This document shows positions 36,784-46,414 of a DNA stretch of 64,000 nucleotides, in pieces. Below the pieces are notes generated by a model that did not search any database, had not been told where the DNA came from, and was given only the letters and a program-made list of their open reading frames with translations. Both the position numbers and the translations under genes were made by a program. How positions within the stretch are numbered: the first letter of the stretch is position 1; every line of letters starts with the position of its first letter. The stretch comes from Bacteroidales bacterium UBA1181 (lineage in GTDB: Bacteria > Bacteroidota > Bacteroidia > Bacteroidales > Paludibacteraceae): contig DBYR01000042.1 in assembly GCA_002310215.1 (NCBI GenBank), positions 200,460 through 264,459 on the forward strand, written 5' to 3'.

Positions 36784-38217
36784 ATGATGGAAAAAATGGT
36801 TTATAACACGGTTTGGGACAAGCTGAACACTTATCTTGTTTTCCTTATACCCGTGTTGATAGTGGGGGTGCTTCTGAACGTCGTCAAGTTCCCTATCATC
36901 GCCCTATTGATATTCCTATCCTTCATCTTCTTATGCAACAATCACGAAAAGAGCGTGGTGTGCGCCCTTATCTTCTGTAAGATGATCGGAACATTCGGGC
37001 CCGCATTGGGTATCCGCGTGCCCGGCACGGTGGTCGCATTCCTTCTAATCATCGTGTTCATGCGGAAAGAGCTTTTGATGCTCTTCAATAAGCATACCAC
37101 GAAGCCGATCATCTTCATCCTTTCCGTCTACTTCATCTTCATGGTCTATTTTCTACTGACCGGCGAGACGAGGAACTCGGGGGCGAAGTTCAGTGTCATG
37201 ACTATATCTCTCTGCGTGGATACCATAGCGTTCCTGATTTTGGTGACGTTTAAGGACATCAGAATGGAGCGAATGACGGTTCCTTTCCTGCTATTCGCCT
37301 TGATGCAATTGGGATACGTGGAATCTCTTTCGGGGCACGGACCGTCGAGTATATTGGACTTTTCCTTCTTCCGTAACGCCTGTACCGAAATGATGAGGAA
37401 GAACATCCCTGTGCTATCGTACCATAACATGGGTATAGCCGCCTTCATCGGAGCCGCCTTCATGATGAGTCAACGCAAGAAGATCAACAATTACTTCGAC
37501 ATCGTGTTCCTCTTCAGTTCCCTATGGCTGATTATCCTGTCGGGTGCCCGCCAGACCATCTTCGGATTCATCTTCCTGGTATTCGTGTGGTTGGTGTTCC
37601 GTACGGGTAGATTCAAACTCACCACCGTCCTTTTGGCTTCAGGTGTCATCGTTGTCATATACCTCGGTCTGCAGATGCTGGATGTGCCTTTTTTCCAAAG
37701 CGGTTCGACACGAGGCGCTCACATGGGTAGTGACCTGAACCGTAACTACGACTATCCGTTGATGATCATCTCGTATCATTTCCTGGATGGTATCGGATTC
37801 GGCAACTACCACAATCCCTACACGCAAGAGATTTATCCGCATAATATCATATTGGAAATACTATGTGAGTTGGGCTTCGTCGGACTCTTATTCATCTGTA
37901 TGGTGATTTTCTTATTCGTGCGTTCCCACCATTTCCTACTGCGGAATGAGTTGCCCAATAGGGGCATCTGCCTTCTCTTGTGGATTCCGTACCTCGTGCG
38001 GTCCATGATCAGCGGTGACCTCAGCGAAAACATATCACTGTTCATCGCCATGTTCCTGTTATTCTATTACAGGGGCGTCGTGTTGACGAGCGAACAGCTG
38101 AAACGACTGATGAAGATGCGTCAGATGTCTAATGGAAATCGTCAACGTTCTGAGGAAATAGTGCCTTCGTCGACCAACGAGGCAACCATCGATATAAATA
38201 GCGAGGAGAAAATATGA
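36784..38217 (+). CDS. O-antigen ligase/polymerase-type membrane protein (Wzy-like, locus 2)
   Basis: 477 residues, about 10-12 helices with a larger periplasmic loop (DVPFFQSGSTRGAHMGSDLNRN region) followed by HFLDGIGFGNYHNPYTQEIYPHNIILEILCELG, which matches the Wzy_C/O-antigen ligase pattern (G-G-N-...-PHN-hE). Polymerisation of the locus 2 repeat unit is the likely role. ATGA overlap with the next gene. Confidence 0.87.
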   Translation: MMEKMVYNTVWDKLNTYLVFLIPVLIVGVLLNVVKFPIIALLIFLSFIFLCNNHEKSVVCALIFCKMIGTFGPALGIRVPGTVVAFLLIIVFMRKELLMLFNKHTTKPIIFILSVYFIFMVYFLLTGETRNSGAKFSVMTISLCVDTIAFLILVTFKDIRMERMTVPFLLFALMQLGYVESLSGHGPSSILDFSFFRNACTEMMRKNIPVLSYHNMGIAAFIGAAFMMSQRKKINNYFDIVFLFSSLWLIILSGARQTIFGFIFLVFVWLVFRTGRFKLTTVLLASGVIVVIYLGLQMLDVPFFQSGSTRGAHMGSDLNRNYDYPLMIISYHFLDGIGFGNYHNPYTQEIYPHNIILEILCELGFVGLLFICMVIFLFVRSHHFLLRNELPNRGICLLLWIPYLVRSMISGDLSENISLFIAMFLLFYYRGVVLTSEQLKRLMKMRQMSNGNRQRSEEIVPSSTNEATIDINSEEKI

Positions 38218-39368
38218 AGCATCTAATCTATGTCACCATCAGCGACGTGTCTGTCTATGAATCGCAGGTCTTAGCGTTGTTGGACTACCTTCAGACCCAT
38301 GACGTGAAAGTCACCTTGTTGCAAGGCTATAAGTCGGAGGAGGATAAGCAGGCGGTCGTGAAGAAGATGGAGAATCATCTGCCGCTGAAAACCGTTTGGG
38401 TGAAGGCCTTTCCTGTATATCCGTTCAATAAAAAGAAACTGGTCGATTCGCTCTATCAGGGACTTATCACCATCGATGGCTACCACGAGGCGGTATTCCA
38501 TGTCCGCAACGAATATGTCGGGAACGCCATGAAGTGCGTTTTCCAGCAGCATGGTTTGAACTTGCCAATGCTAATCGACATCCGCGGAGTCATCTACGAG
38601 GAACTGAAATACAAGCAGTCTCAGATGAGTTTTCTGCGCAAGGCACTCTTTCAAATACAATGTTCCTACCTCAAGGCATGCTATAAGAATCTCTTTGCGA
38701 AAGACAATATGAGAATCGCCTTCACATCTGTCTCACCGATGATTAACGATTACATATCCGAGAATTATAGTTCCTGCCAATACCCGAAATATATTCATCC
38801 GAACATTGTGGGGAGTCAATTCGTTTACGACGAGGCGAAACGACAGGAGATCCGCCAACGCTACGGCATAGCGGAAAATGAGACGCTGGCGGTCTGCTCT
38901 ACGGGCGGAAACGCAGTATGGCAAAAGGATTATCTTGTGGTGAAACGCTTGGTGGAGATGGGCGTCAAGGTGATCAACCTCTCCAAGAAAACGGTCGACA
39001 TCGAGGGATGCATCACCACCACGGTGCCATTCACGGAGATGCCGGCAGTGCTCTCCGCGGCAGACATGGCGGTTTTATGGCGAGACGACACCTTCATGAA
39101 CAACTCAGCTTCGCCTTCCAAATTCAGCGAGTTCGCCTCCATGGGACTCTATGTGATCCATAACAAGACGGTGAAAGTGGCGGTCGATCATATCCAAGCC
39201 ACAGGCGCCGGTTGCCTTGTGGATGAGGTGGAGGAGATTACCTCCCTGCCTTCCTGCGAAGAACTGAGATACAACCGCCAACGATGGTGCGAAGCGGGAC
39301 TGTCCGCTTTCGGGGTCGAAAGCTTGGGACAATCCTATATGCGCACGTATGATAATCTCTTGAATTAA
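38214..39368 (+). CDS. GT-B (GT4-like) glycosyltransferase
   Basis: 384 residues. The N-terminal half is diverged. The C-terminal half has the GT-B nucleotide-binding pattern: FTEMPAVLSAADMAVLWR and ASPSKFSEFASMGLYVI. The sugar is unknown. Translation is coupled to the polymerase gene by a 4-bp overlap. Confidence 0.75.
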   Translation: MKHLIYVTISDVSVYESQVLALLDYLQTHDVKVTLLQGYKSEEDKQAVVKKMENHLPLKTVWVKAFPVYPFNKKKLVDSLYQGLITIDGYHEAVFHVRNEYVGNAMKCVFQQHGLNLPMLIDIRGVIYEELKYKQSQMSFLRKALFQIQCSYLKACYKNLFAKDNMRIAFTSVSPMINDYISENYSSCQYPKYIHPNIVGSQFVYDEAKRQEIRQRYGIAENETLAVCSTGGNAVWQKDYLVVKRLVEMGVKVINLSKKTVDIEGCITTTVPFTEMPAVLSAADMAVLWRDDTFMNNSASPSKFSEFASMGLYVIHNKTVKVAVDHIQATGAGCLVDEVEEITSLPSCEELRYNRQRWCEAGLSAFGVESLGQSYMRTYDNLLN

Positions 39369-39400
39369 CTAAGAATTTAGGATTAAGGGGTGACACAGAT

Positions 39401-40444
39401 ATGAAAATTTTGATTAATACACCTCATTTCAAGTTCTGTGGTGGCGTCGCGAACCATTTCATGGGACTGGAGCATTTTTGGACGGAGAATGTAAAGTACA
39501 ATTTCGTGGGGAAACGCTTCAAAAACACGCCTTGGCTGACTTATTTGATATTGCCTTACGATATCCTGAAATTTCTTTTCCGCCTCTTATTCTTCCGTCC
39601 GGACATGGTGATGGTGAATCCATCCATGGCGCCTAAGGCGATCAAGCGAGACTTTTTCTACATGAAAATCGCCCGGTTCTTCGGGTTCAAGTGCGCCGTC
39701 ATGTTCCATGGATTCCACACGGAATCTGTGACGGACATGAAGCCATATATCGTGGAACAGTTGAACCAAGCCTCAGTGATATTCGTCTTGGCTGAGGCAT
39801 TCAAGTCTATTCTGGAAGAGTGGGGGGTCTCTACCCCGATCGAGTTGACCACGACAAAGGTGGACGACCGCATGTTGGACGGCTTCTCCTTGGACGAGCG
39901 GCAAGGAAAGGTGGAGAACATCCTCTTCCTCGCACGTGTCACGAAAGAAAAAGGCATCATGCTCTCCTTAGAGGTTTTCAAGGCTTTATCGAATCTATAT
40001 CCGAACCTACGCTACACGGTCGTGGGTGACGGCACCGACTTGGATGCGGCGAAGACATTCGTGAAAGAACAAGCGATTCCGAACGTCACCTTCACCGGCG
40101 CCTTGTCCGGTAAAAAGTTAGTGGAGCAATTCAAGCAAGCGGACCTCTACCTCTTCACCTCCTACCATGAGGGCATGCCAACCTCTGTTCTGGAGGCGAT
40201 GGCCTTTGGCTTACCAATCGTATCGCATCCCGTAGGCGGAATGGTCGATTTCTTCGACGCTCGCATGGGAAGGGCTGTCAGCACTTTCGAGGCCGCCGAT
40301 TTCGTGCCACCGATCTCCGAGTTAATCGAGAACCAAGAGAAGACCAAGGAGATTTCCGAGTTCAATTACCACTATGCGCATGACCATTTCTTGGCGTCCA
40401 TGGTCGCACAGCGGATGGAAAAGATTTTCTTTCGCTATAAATAA
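39401..40444 (+). CDS. GT4 glycosyltransferase
   Basis: 347 residues with N-terminal TPHFKFCGGVANHFMGL and the GT4 C-terminal site TSYHEGMPTSVLEAMAFGLPIVSHPVGG (EX7E). Extends the locus 2 repeat unit. Confidence 0.92.
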   Translation: MKILINTPHFKFCGGVANHFMGLEHFWTENVKYNFVGKRFKNTPWLTYLILPYDILKFLFRLLFFRPDMVMVNPSMAPKAIKRDFFYMKIARFFGFKCAVMFHGFHTESVTDMKPYIVEQLNQASVIFVLAEAFKSILEEWGVSTPIELTTTKVDDRMLDGFSLDERQGKVENILFLARVTKEKGIMLSLEVFKALSNLYPNLRYTVVGDGTDLDAAKTFVKEQAIPNVTFTGALSGKKLVEQFKQADLYLFTSYHEGMPTSVLEAMAFGLPIVSHPVGGMVDFFDARMGRAVSTFEAADFVPPISELIENQEKTKEISEFNYHYAHDHFLASMVAQRMEKIFFRYK

Positions 40445-40453
40445 TCTTATGAT

Positions 40454-40891
40454 ATGAAACTAAGTCGTATACGCAAACTGTTTTTCCTCCATCTGCAACA
40501 TTTGCCGATGAAATCAAGGGGGTGGCGAGCCACTTGCTGCAAATGGGGTGGCGTCAATGTCCTATGCCCGAAACGCACCTTCGTGGGCGAGAACGTCATT
40601 TTCGACACCAACTACCCAGAGGACATCACCTTGGAGGAGGGTGTCCGCCTCACCACAGGCGTATGCATCGTGACGCACTTCATGAACCCTAAGACGGGCA
40701 CATACGACCGTGGCAAAGTGCACATCAAGAAAAAAGCATATTTGGGCATGCACACACTCGTTGTCAAGCCTGTCACCATCGGCGAAGGCGCCATTGTGGG
40801 AGCGGGTAGTGTCGTGACGAAGGACATTCCTGATTACGAGGTCTGGGCTGGTAATCCTGCACGTTTCATCAAAAAGAGGGAACTGGAATGA
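40454..40891 (+). CDS. Hexapeptide-repeat O-acetyltransferase (WcaF/LacA-like)
   Basis: 145 residues of left-handed beta-helix type: VFDTNYPEDITLEEG-like lead-in, THFMNPKTGTYDRGKVHI, YLGMHTLVVKPVTIGEGAIVGAGSVVTKDIPDYEVWAGNPARF. Catalytic His is probably in the THF motif. Acetylates the polymer or a precursor from acetyl-CoA. ATGA overlap with the next gene. Confidence 0.88.
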   Translation: MKLSRIRKLFFLHLQHLPMKSRGWRATCCKWGGVNVLCPKRTFVGENVIFDTNYPEDITLEEGVRLTTGVCIVTHFMNPKTGTYDRGKVHIKKKAYLGMHTLVVKPVTIGEGAIVGAGSVVTKDIPDYEVWAGNPARFIKKRELE

Positions 40892-42135
40892 GCATTGCGT
40901 TAGATTCTTTTAAGAAACTCAAGGCATATTGCGAGAAGGAGCAGTTCAAGGGGTGGGACCCGTACGACGGACTGAACTCCAAGCTCTTCAAAGCGGTGTT
41001 GCCATTGAAGCACTCCGCCATATTGCGTCTGGCCATCATCCAAGGATTCAAGCGTTGCCCCATCAACCTGAGGCGAATCGCCCTCGTACCCAAACAGCAT
41101 AACGCGAAGGGCATCGGCCTCTTCCTGCAAGGCTACTGCAACTTGGTCAAGGCGGTGGAGCGGAACCCCTCTCTGTCGCAAGAATTAGGCACGAGAGAGG
41201 CCCTTACGGCACGTGTGAACGAATTAGCCGAACTGCTGATCTCCATGCGCTCGCAAGGCGATTACCATGGCGCCTGCTGGGGTTACAACTTCGATTGGCA
41301 AGCAAGACGCCTCTTCCTCTTCCCGGCCTACACACCGACGGTCGTCGCCACGAACTTCTGCGCCTCCGCACTCTTCGACGCCTACGAGGTGACAGGGGTG
41401 GAGCAATACAAGGAGGTGGCCCTGAGCGCCGCGGAGTTCGTCACGAAGGATCTACACCGCCACATACTATCCGACGGCAAAGAGGGTGGGGAAGACTCCT
41501 TCCTCTTCTCCTACAGTCCGCTGCAGGGCAACGACACGGTCTACAACGCCTCCCTCTTGGGAAGCAAACTGTTGAGCCTTTGCTACAAATATACGGGCAA
41601 TGAGGAGTACAAGCGATTGGCCGCCGCATCGGTGCGCGCCGCACTCGACGGACAGGGCGAGGACGGTTCATGGGTCTATGGCCTGCTTCCCGTGCAGCAA
41701 TGGGTGGACTCCTTCCATACGGGCTATAACCTCGATGGACTCATCGCCTTCTACGAGAACTGCGTGAAGGGAATCGATTCGGACGAAGTGGCGAAACCCA
41801 TCCTCGCAGGCATCGAGAAGGGCTTCGATTTCTACATCAAGAATCTGTTCGACGAGCAGAATGTGCCGAAATACTATTCAAACAAGATGTATCCGATTGA
41901 TATACATTGCCCCGGACAACTCTTCGTCACCCTGCATCGTCTCCACAAAACGTCGGAGTTCACAGCGAAAGAGGATGATGTCCTGAACTGGACAATTCGG
42001 AACATGCAGGATACGAAAGGATATTTCTACTATCAATTAAAACAAGGAATTAGTAGCAAAATCAGCTACATGAGATGGAGCAATGCCTTCATGTTCAACG
42101 CATTAACATATTACATCATTGACAGGGAGGTTTGA
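40888..42135 (+). CDS. Predicted (alpha/alpha) toroid protein, polysaccharide-related, function unknown
   Basis: 415 residues, no signal peptide. Regularly spaced helical pairs with aromatic/Gly-rich loops (GACWGYNFDWQAR, NFCASALFDAYEVTG, GQGEDGSWVYG, HTGYNLDGLIAFYE, DIHCPGQLFVTLH) suggest an alpha/alpha barrel such as in unsaturated-glucuronyl hydrolases, polysaccharide lyases or C5-epimerases. The conserved Asp/Trp/His-rich loops suggest it is an enzyme. Its place between an acetyltransferase and a WecG-type transferase points to repeat-unit processing in the cytosol, but no family was recognised firmly. Confidence 0.6.
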   Translation: MSIALDSFKKLKAYCEKEQFKGWDPYDGLNSKLFKAVLPLKHSAILRLAIIQGFKRCPINLRRIALVPKQHNAKGIGLFLQGYCNLVKAVERNPSLSQELGTREALTARVNELAELLISMRSQGDYHGACWGYNFDWQARRLFLFPAYTPTVVATNFCASALFDAYEVTGVEQYKEVALSAAEFVTKDLHRHILSDGKEGGEDSFLFSYSPLQGNDTVYNASLLGSKLLSLCYKYTGNEEYKRLAAASVRAALDGQGEDGSWVYGLLPVQQWVDSFHTGYNLDGLIAFYENCVKGIDSDEVAKPILAGIEKGFDFYIKNLFDEQNVPKYYSNKMYPIDIHCPGQLFVTLHRLHKTSEFTAKEDDVLNWTIRNMQDTKGYFYYQLKQGISSKISYMRWSNAFMFNALTYYIIDREV

Positions 42136-42140
42136 CGATC

Positions 42141-42890
42141 ATGAGCGATTTTTGTTTTTCTCAATATTTATCAGATAATAATATGCAGAAAGAAGCATGT
42201 GTTGAGGTGAACGGACTCAATATTTATCCATTCACCACTTTTGACCAGTTATTGAAGCATGTGGACGAGAACAAAGGTATTCTTGTCGCTATCAATGCGG
42301 AGAAGATTCTCCATGCCACAGACCAGACCCGTGACATCATCAACCGCAACATCGGCTATTGCGACGGTGCGGGAGCCGTAATGGTGCTTCACAAGAAGGG
42401 CTACTATGATGTGACCAAGATTCCGGGATGTGTACTTTGGTTGCGCATCATCGCCAATACCTACAAAGATAAAACGTTCTACTTTGTGGGTGGCAAACAG
42501 GAAGTCATCGATGAGACCATCAACAAACTGAGAAGCGATTTCCCTGGCATCAACATCGTCGGCTACCGCAATGGCTATATCAAGACGGACGAGGAGCGCC
42601 AAGCACTCATAGATGATGTGGCGGAGAAGAAACCGGATGTCGTGTTTGTCGCCATGGGTTCCCCGAAACAGGAACTGCTGATGATGGACATGGCCGCGCG
42701 TCATCCCGCCATCTACCAGGGATTGGGTGGCTCGTACGACGTCTATACGGGTCATGTTAAACGCGCCCCGGCTTGGTGGCAAAACCACAACCTGGAATGG
42801 CTCTACCGATTGATCAACCAACCTTCGCGAATCAAAAGACAAATCAAATTGTTGGGGTTTGTTTGGAATGTGAAGACGGGAAAATACTAG
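42141..42890 (+). CDS. WecG/TagA/CpsF-family (GT26) glycosyltransferase
   Basis: 249 residues from the ATG at 42141 (a TTG at 42132 is also in frame). Family motifs: AINAEKILHA, NIGYCDGAGAVMV, FYFVGGKQEVID, VVFVAMGSPKQELLM, YDVYTGHVKRAPAWWQNHNLEWLYRL. GT26 enzymes add ManNAc or ManNAcA to GlcNAc-PP-undecaprenol. With wecB/wecC in the same operon, ManNAcA transfer is likely. Last gene of locus 2. Confidence 0.93.
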   Translation: MSDFCFSQYLSDNNMQKEACVEVNGLNIYPFTTFDQLLKHVDENKGILVAINAEKILHATDQTRDIINRNIGYCDGAGAVMVLHKKGYYDVTKIPGCVLWLRIIANTYKDKTFYFVGGKQEVIDETINKLRSDFPGINIVGYRNGYIKTDEERQALIDDVAEKKPDVVFVAMGSPKQELLMMDMAARHPAIYQGLGGSYDVYTGHVKRAPAWWQNHNLEWLYRLINQPSRIKRQIKLLGFVWNVKTGKY

Positions 42891-43010
42891 GGAATTATGA
42901 ATTTTGAATTATGAAACGTCAGTTCGACGAAGTCAATTTTGAATTCATGAATTAGGGGGGAAGCGTGTATTGGAAATATGTTTATGAATCCATAATTAAT
43001 GTTTTTTTTA

Positions 43011-43018
43011 TAAATTCG
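43011..43018 (+). promoter_or_regulatory. Weak -7-like box (TAAATTCG) before locus 3
   Basis: One mismatch from TAnnTTTG, 83 bp before the Wza-like gene, with no clear -33 box. The rest of the 210-bp gap holds AT-rich near-repeats of GAATTATGAATT (42896-42960). A UpxY gene is absent. Confidence 0.25.
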
Positions 43019-43100
43019 CGCCATGAGCGGATGTGTATGGGGCTTGGGGACAGGTCTACGGATGATTGAAAGATGCGAATGGAATATATTTTAAGTTAAT

Positions 43101-43949
43101 ATGAATAGATTATTCAACCTTTTACTGATTCTACTATTGGGTGTCACGTTCTTTTCCTCGTGTAACCCACAAAAAAATGTCACCTACCTTCAAGACACGG
43201 AAAATATGATGAAACTACGGGCCTCCTACGAGCAGAATATCGTGCTGAAACCCGAAGACCAGGTGTTCATCATCGTGAGCTGCAGAGATCCTCAAATCTC
43301 CGCCATGTTCAACCTGCCATACTACACGAATCGTATCGGAGGGGTGGAATCCTTCAGTTCCTCCAATTTCACAATCAATAGCTACTCTTCCGCCAATAGC
43401 GTCGTCGGCTACACAGTCGACAACGAGGGTAACATCGATTTCCCGATTTTGGGTAAGATCCAGGTGGCTGGCCTCAGACGTGCGGAGGTCGCGGAACTGG
43501 TAAAGCAGAAATTGATCGAAAGCAATCAAATCAAAGATCCGGTTGTGACGGTCGAATACATGAACCTCGGCGTGGCTGTCTTAGGTGAGGTGGCTCGTCC
43601 GGGACGTTTCCGCATCGACCGTGACCACTTCTCCATCTTCGACGCATTGAGCATGGCGGGCGACCTGAACATCAACGGCCAACGCAAGAATATAACTCTC
43701 CTCCGCCACACGTTGGAGGGCGACCAGGTCTACAAGATTGATCTGACCAGCGGTAAGGATATCTACAAATCGCCTGCTTTCTACATTCAACAGGGGGATG
43801 TGGTCTACATTGCTCCTACCTCGAAAAGGGCGAGAGAATCTTCCGTCAACGGTAACACCGTACGGTCGGCCTCTTTCTGGGTCTCCATCGCATCCTTGGC
43901 CACATCCGTGACATCCGTTGTGGTGTTAGTCCAATCTAAAAACAAATAA
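43101..43949 (+). CDS. Wza-like polysaccharide export lipoprotein (locus 3)
   Basis: 282 residues, lipobox Cys21 (FSSC). Same domain layout as the other two Wza homologues (VGYTVDNEGNIDFPILGKIQVAGL, SLBB-type region, C-terminal helix FWVSIASLATSVTSVV), but clearly more diverged, with an insertion near residues 80-95. Opens locus 3. Confidence 0.93.
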   Translation: MNRLFNLLLILLLGVTFFSSCNPQKNVTYLQDTENMMKLRASYEQNIVLKPEDQVFIIVSCRDPQISAMFNLPYYTNRIGGVESFSSSNFTINSYSSANSVVGYTVDNEGNIDFPILGKIQVAGLRRAEVAELVKQKLIESNQIKDPVVTVEYMNLGVAVLGEVARPGRFRIDRDHFSIFDALSMAGDLNINGQRKNITLLRHTLEGDQVYKIDLTSGKDIYKSPAFYIQQGDVVYIAPTSKRARESSVNGNTVRSASFWVSIASLATSVTSVVVLVQSKNK

Positions 43950-44010
43950 ACAGCGAGACCTTCATCTTCCAATGACTTGCTACTCTAATAGGTTAATTAT
44001 CTAAACTTTT

Positions 44011-46395
44011 ATGGCTAATAACGTTCCACAGAAAGTTCCCGTCAAAAGGGACGAAGTTCTTTTGCAGGACATCTTCAGCATCTATATTTCCAAATGGAAG
44101 TGGATTCTGCTATCGTTGTTTGTATGCCTTTCGATAGCTTTTTACCATATCCTGACCACTCCTCCGTCCTATAAGTGCACCTCCTCCCTGTTGATTAAGC
44201 AGGACAAGGATGGACAGTCGCTCCTCGGCGACGTGGCGATGTCTATGACTGACATCGGACTCTCCCAATTCAAGATCAACACCTCGAACGTGATCATGAC
44301 GTTCCAGACACCCGACATCATCCACACGGTGATCCAACGGTTGCACCTGAACGACAACTATACGGTGAAAGGTACTTTCCGTGACGAGATCCTCTACGGC
44401 TCCTCCCTTCCTTTCACCATCTCCTTCATCGATATGCCGAACCATGGAGAGGGAAATCTGGTCGCTTGCCTCAAGTCAGACAGTTTGGTCCATCTCTCCA
44501 ACTTCGCCATAGGGGATTCTCTCTTCAAGGAGGAATACACCGTCCACATGGGCGACACAATCCTCTCTCCGTTAGGACACATCTCCGTGCAACGTAACAA
44601 CTATTACACGGGAGGTAGCTTCACCCAACCTATCCAAATCGCCCACATCAGTGCATACGACGCTATCGGCGAGTTCAAGGAGAAACTTTCAGTCTCCCTG
44701 CGAGACAAGATGGGTACGGTTTTCGACCTCGCCTTCACGGACCAAAGCCGCGAACGCGCGATCGACGTGCTGAAGATGGTGACGAACGTATACGACGAGT
44801 TCTGGATGCAGGACAAGAACAAGGTGACACTGAGCACCGTCAACTTCATCACCCAACGTCTGAGGATTCTGGAAGACGACCTGAACTCCGTGGATGGTGA
44901 AATCGCCACCTACAAGAGTAGCCAACGCATCCCGGACATCCAAGCCACCGCATCTTACGACCTGAGCTTGGCGGGCGAGAACGAACGGAATCTCCAACAA
45001 CACGCCAACGAGCTCACCGTAGCACAATATCTCCTGAATTTCCTCAAGGAGAACAAGGATAAACTCATGCCCGCCAACGTGGGTGTCACGGAGCAGAGCA
45101 TCCAGGCCCAAATAGCCGAATACAACAAACTGACCCTCCAACGGAGCCGCTTCGTGGAGAGCAGTAGCGAAGAGAACTTGCTCGTGAAGGATATCGACAA
45201 CCAACTTTTAGCCCTGCGCGGGGCTATCATCTCCTCCGTCGAGAATTACATCGCGGCTCTTCAACTCCAATTGAACTCCTACGAGACGAACCGCCACGAG
45301 ATCAACTCACGCATCAGCTCCAACCCAAGGCAAGCTGGTCACCTCCTTTCAGCCGAGCGCCAACAGAAGGTGAAAGAGGGACTTTACCTCTTCCTGCTGC
45401 AGAAGAAGGAGGAGTTCGAGATTTCCCAGGCCTTCACCGCCTACGATACGCGAGTCATCATGGAACCTGAATACGGTGGAGGTGACAAACCTTTCGCGCC
45501 GAACAAGAAGAACGTGCTCGCCTTGGCATTGCTGTTGGGCTTGGCCATCCCATTCGTCATCCTCTACGTGAAGGAGCTGATGAACACACGGATAAGAGGA
45601 CGCAAAGACTTGGAATCGCTTACCATCCCATACGTCGGCGAGATTCCGCTCGTCTCCCAAAAGAACCGCATCAGAACCTTCGCTTTACTGCGCAAGGAGG
45701 AACCCGACGAGGAGGTGGAACTCGTGGTGAAGGAACAGAGCCGAGACATCATCAACGAGGCCTTCCGCGTCATCCGTACCAATACGGAATTCATGTGCAG
45801 AGAGGGCAATGCGACTACCATCATGGTCACTTCCGCAAATATAAACAGTGGTAAGACATTTATATCCAGTAACTTGGCTCTTTCGTTCGCCATCAACGGC
45901 AAGCGAGTGATCGCCCTCGACTTGGACCTCCGCAAGGAGACATTGTCCAAGACCTTCGACTGTCCTAAACACAGGGGAGTCGTCGATTACCTCAGCGGCA
46001 ACGAAAAGGACTTCCATAAACTGATTGTCCATGAGACCTTGGACATCCTGCCTGCCGGGAATTTGCCACCGAACCCAGCCGAACTGCTCACCTCCAGCCA
46101 CTTGGGCGACCTGATCACTGAGCTACGCAAGGAGTACGACTATATCTTCATCGATTGCCCTCCAGTTGAGATCGTCACCGACGCCGACATCATCAAGCAG
46201 TGGGCGGATATGACCCTCTTCGTCGTCCGCGCCAACCTCCTCGAAAAGGCCATTCTGCCGGACATCGAGCGGTATTACACGGAAAAGCGGTTCAATAAGT
46301 TAGCCATTGTCCTCAACGGAACCGAATCCATCGGTCATTATGGCTATAAATATGGGTACTACAAAGGCAAATACGGCTACTACGGCCACGAATAA
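44011..46395 (+). CDS. Wzc-like tyrosine autokinase / chain-length regulator (locus 3)
   Basis: 794 residues. Helices near residues 30-50 and 505-525; Walker A Lys615 (NSGKT), Walker A' VIALDLDLRK, Walker B IFIDCPP, C-terminal Tyr/Gly/Lys tail YGYKYGYYKGKYGYYG. The only third-locus partner of the Wza above. No dedicated phosphatase or WecA-like initiator follows. Confidence 0.95.
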   Translation: MANNVPQKVPVKRDEVLLQDIFSIYISKWKWILLSLFVCLSIAFYHILTTPPSYKCTSSLLIKQDKDGQSLLGDVAMSMTDIGLSQFKINTSNVIMTFQTPDIIHTVIQRLHLNDNYTVKGTFRDEILYGSSLPFTISFIDMPNHGEGNLVACLKSDSLVHLSNFAIGDSLFKEEYTVHMGDTILSPLGHISVQRNNYYTGGSFTQPIQIAHISAYDAIGEFKEKLSVSLRDKMGTVFDLAFTDQSRERAIDVLKMVTNVYDEFWMQDKNKVTLSTVNFITQRLRILEDDLNSVDGEIATYKSSQRIPDIQATASYDLSLAGENERNLQQHANELTVAQYLLNFLKENKDKLMPANVGVTEQSIQAQIAEYNKLTLQRSRFVESSSEENLLVKDIDNQLLALRGAIISSVENYIAALQLQLNSYETNRHEINSRISSNPRQAGHLLSAERQQKVKEGLYLFLLQKKEEFEISQAFTAYDTRVIMEPEYGGGDKPFAPNKKNVLALALLLGLAIPFVILYVKELMNTRIRGRKDLESLTIPYVGEIPLVSQKNRIRTFALLRKEEPDEEVELVVKEQSRDIINEAFRVIRTNTEFMCREGNATTIMVTSANINSGKTFISSNLALSFAINGKRVIALDLDLRKETLSKTFDCPKHRGVVDYLSGNEKDFHKLIVHETLDILPAGNLPPNPAELLTSSHLGDLITELRKEYDYIFIDCPPVEIVTDADIIKQWADMTLFVVRANLLEKAILPDIERYYTEKRFNKLAIVLNGTESIGHYGYKYGYYKGKYGYYGHE

Positions 46396-46413
46396 TTCTT
46401 AATTCTTAATTTT
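46396..46413. repeat. 18-bp AT repeat, left arm of a long-distance inverted pair
   Basis: TTCTTAATTCTTAATTTT. The reverse complement, with one mismatch, occurs at 62531-62548, bracketing 16.1 kb of locus 3. The sequence is low complexity, and similar words may be common in the genome. Confidence 0.6.
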
Positions 46414-46414
46414 C

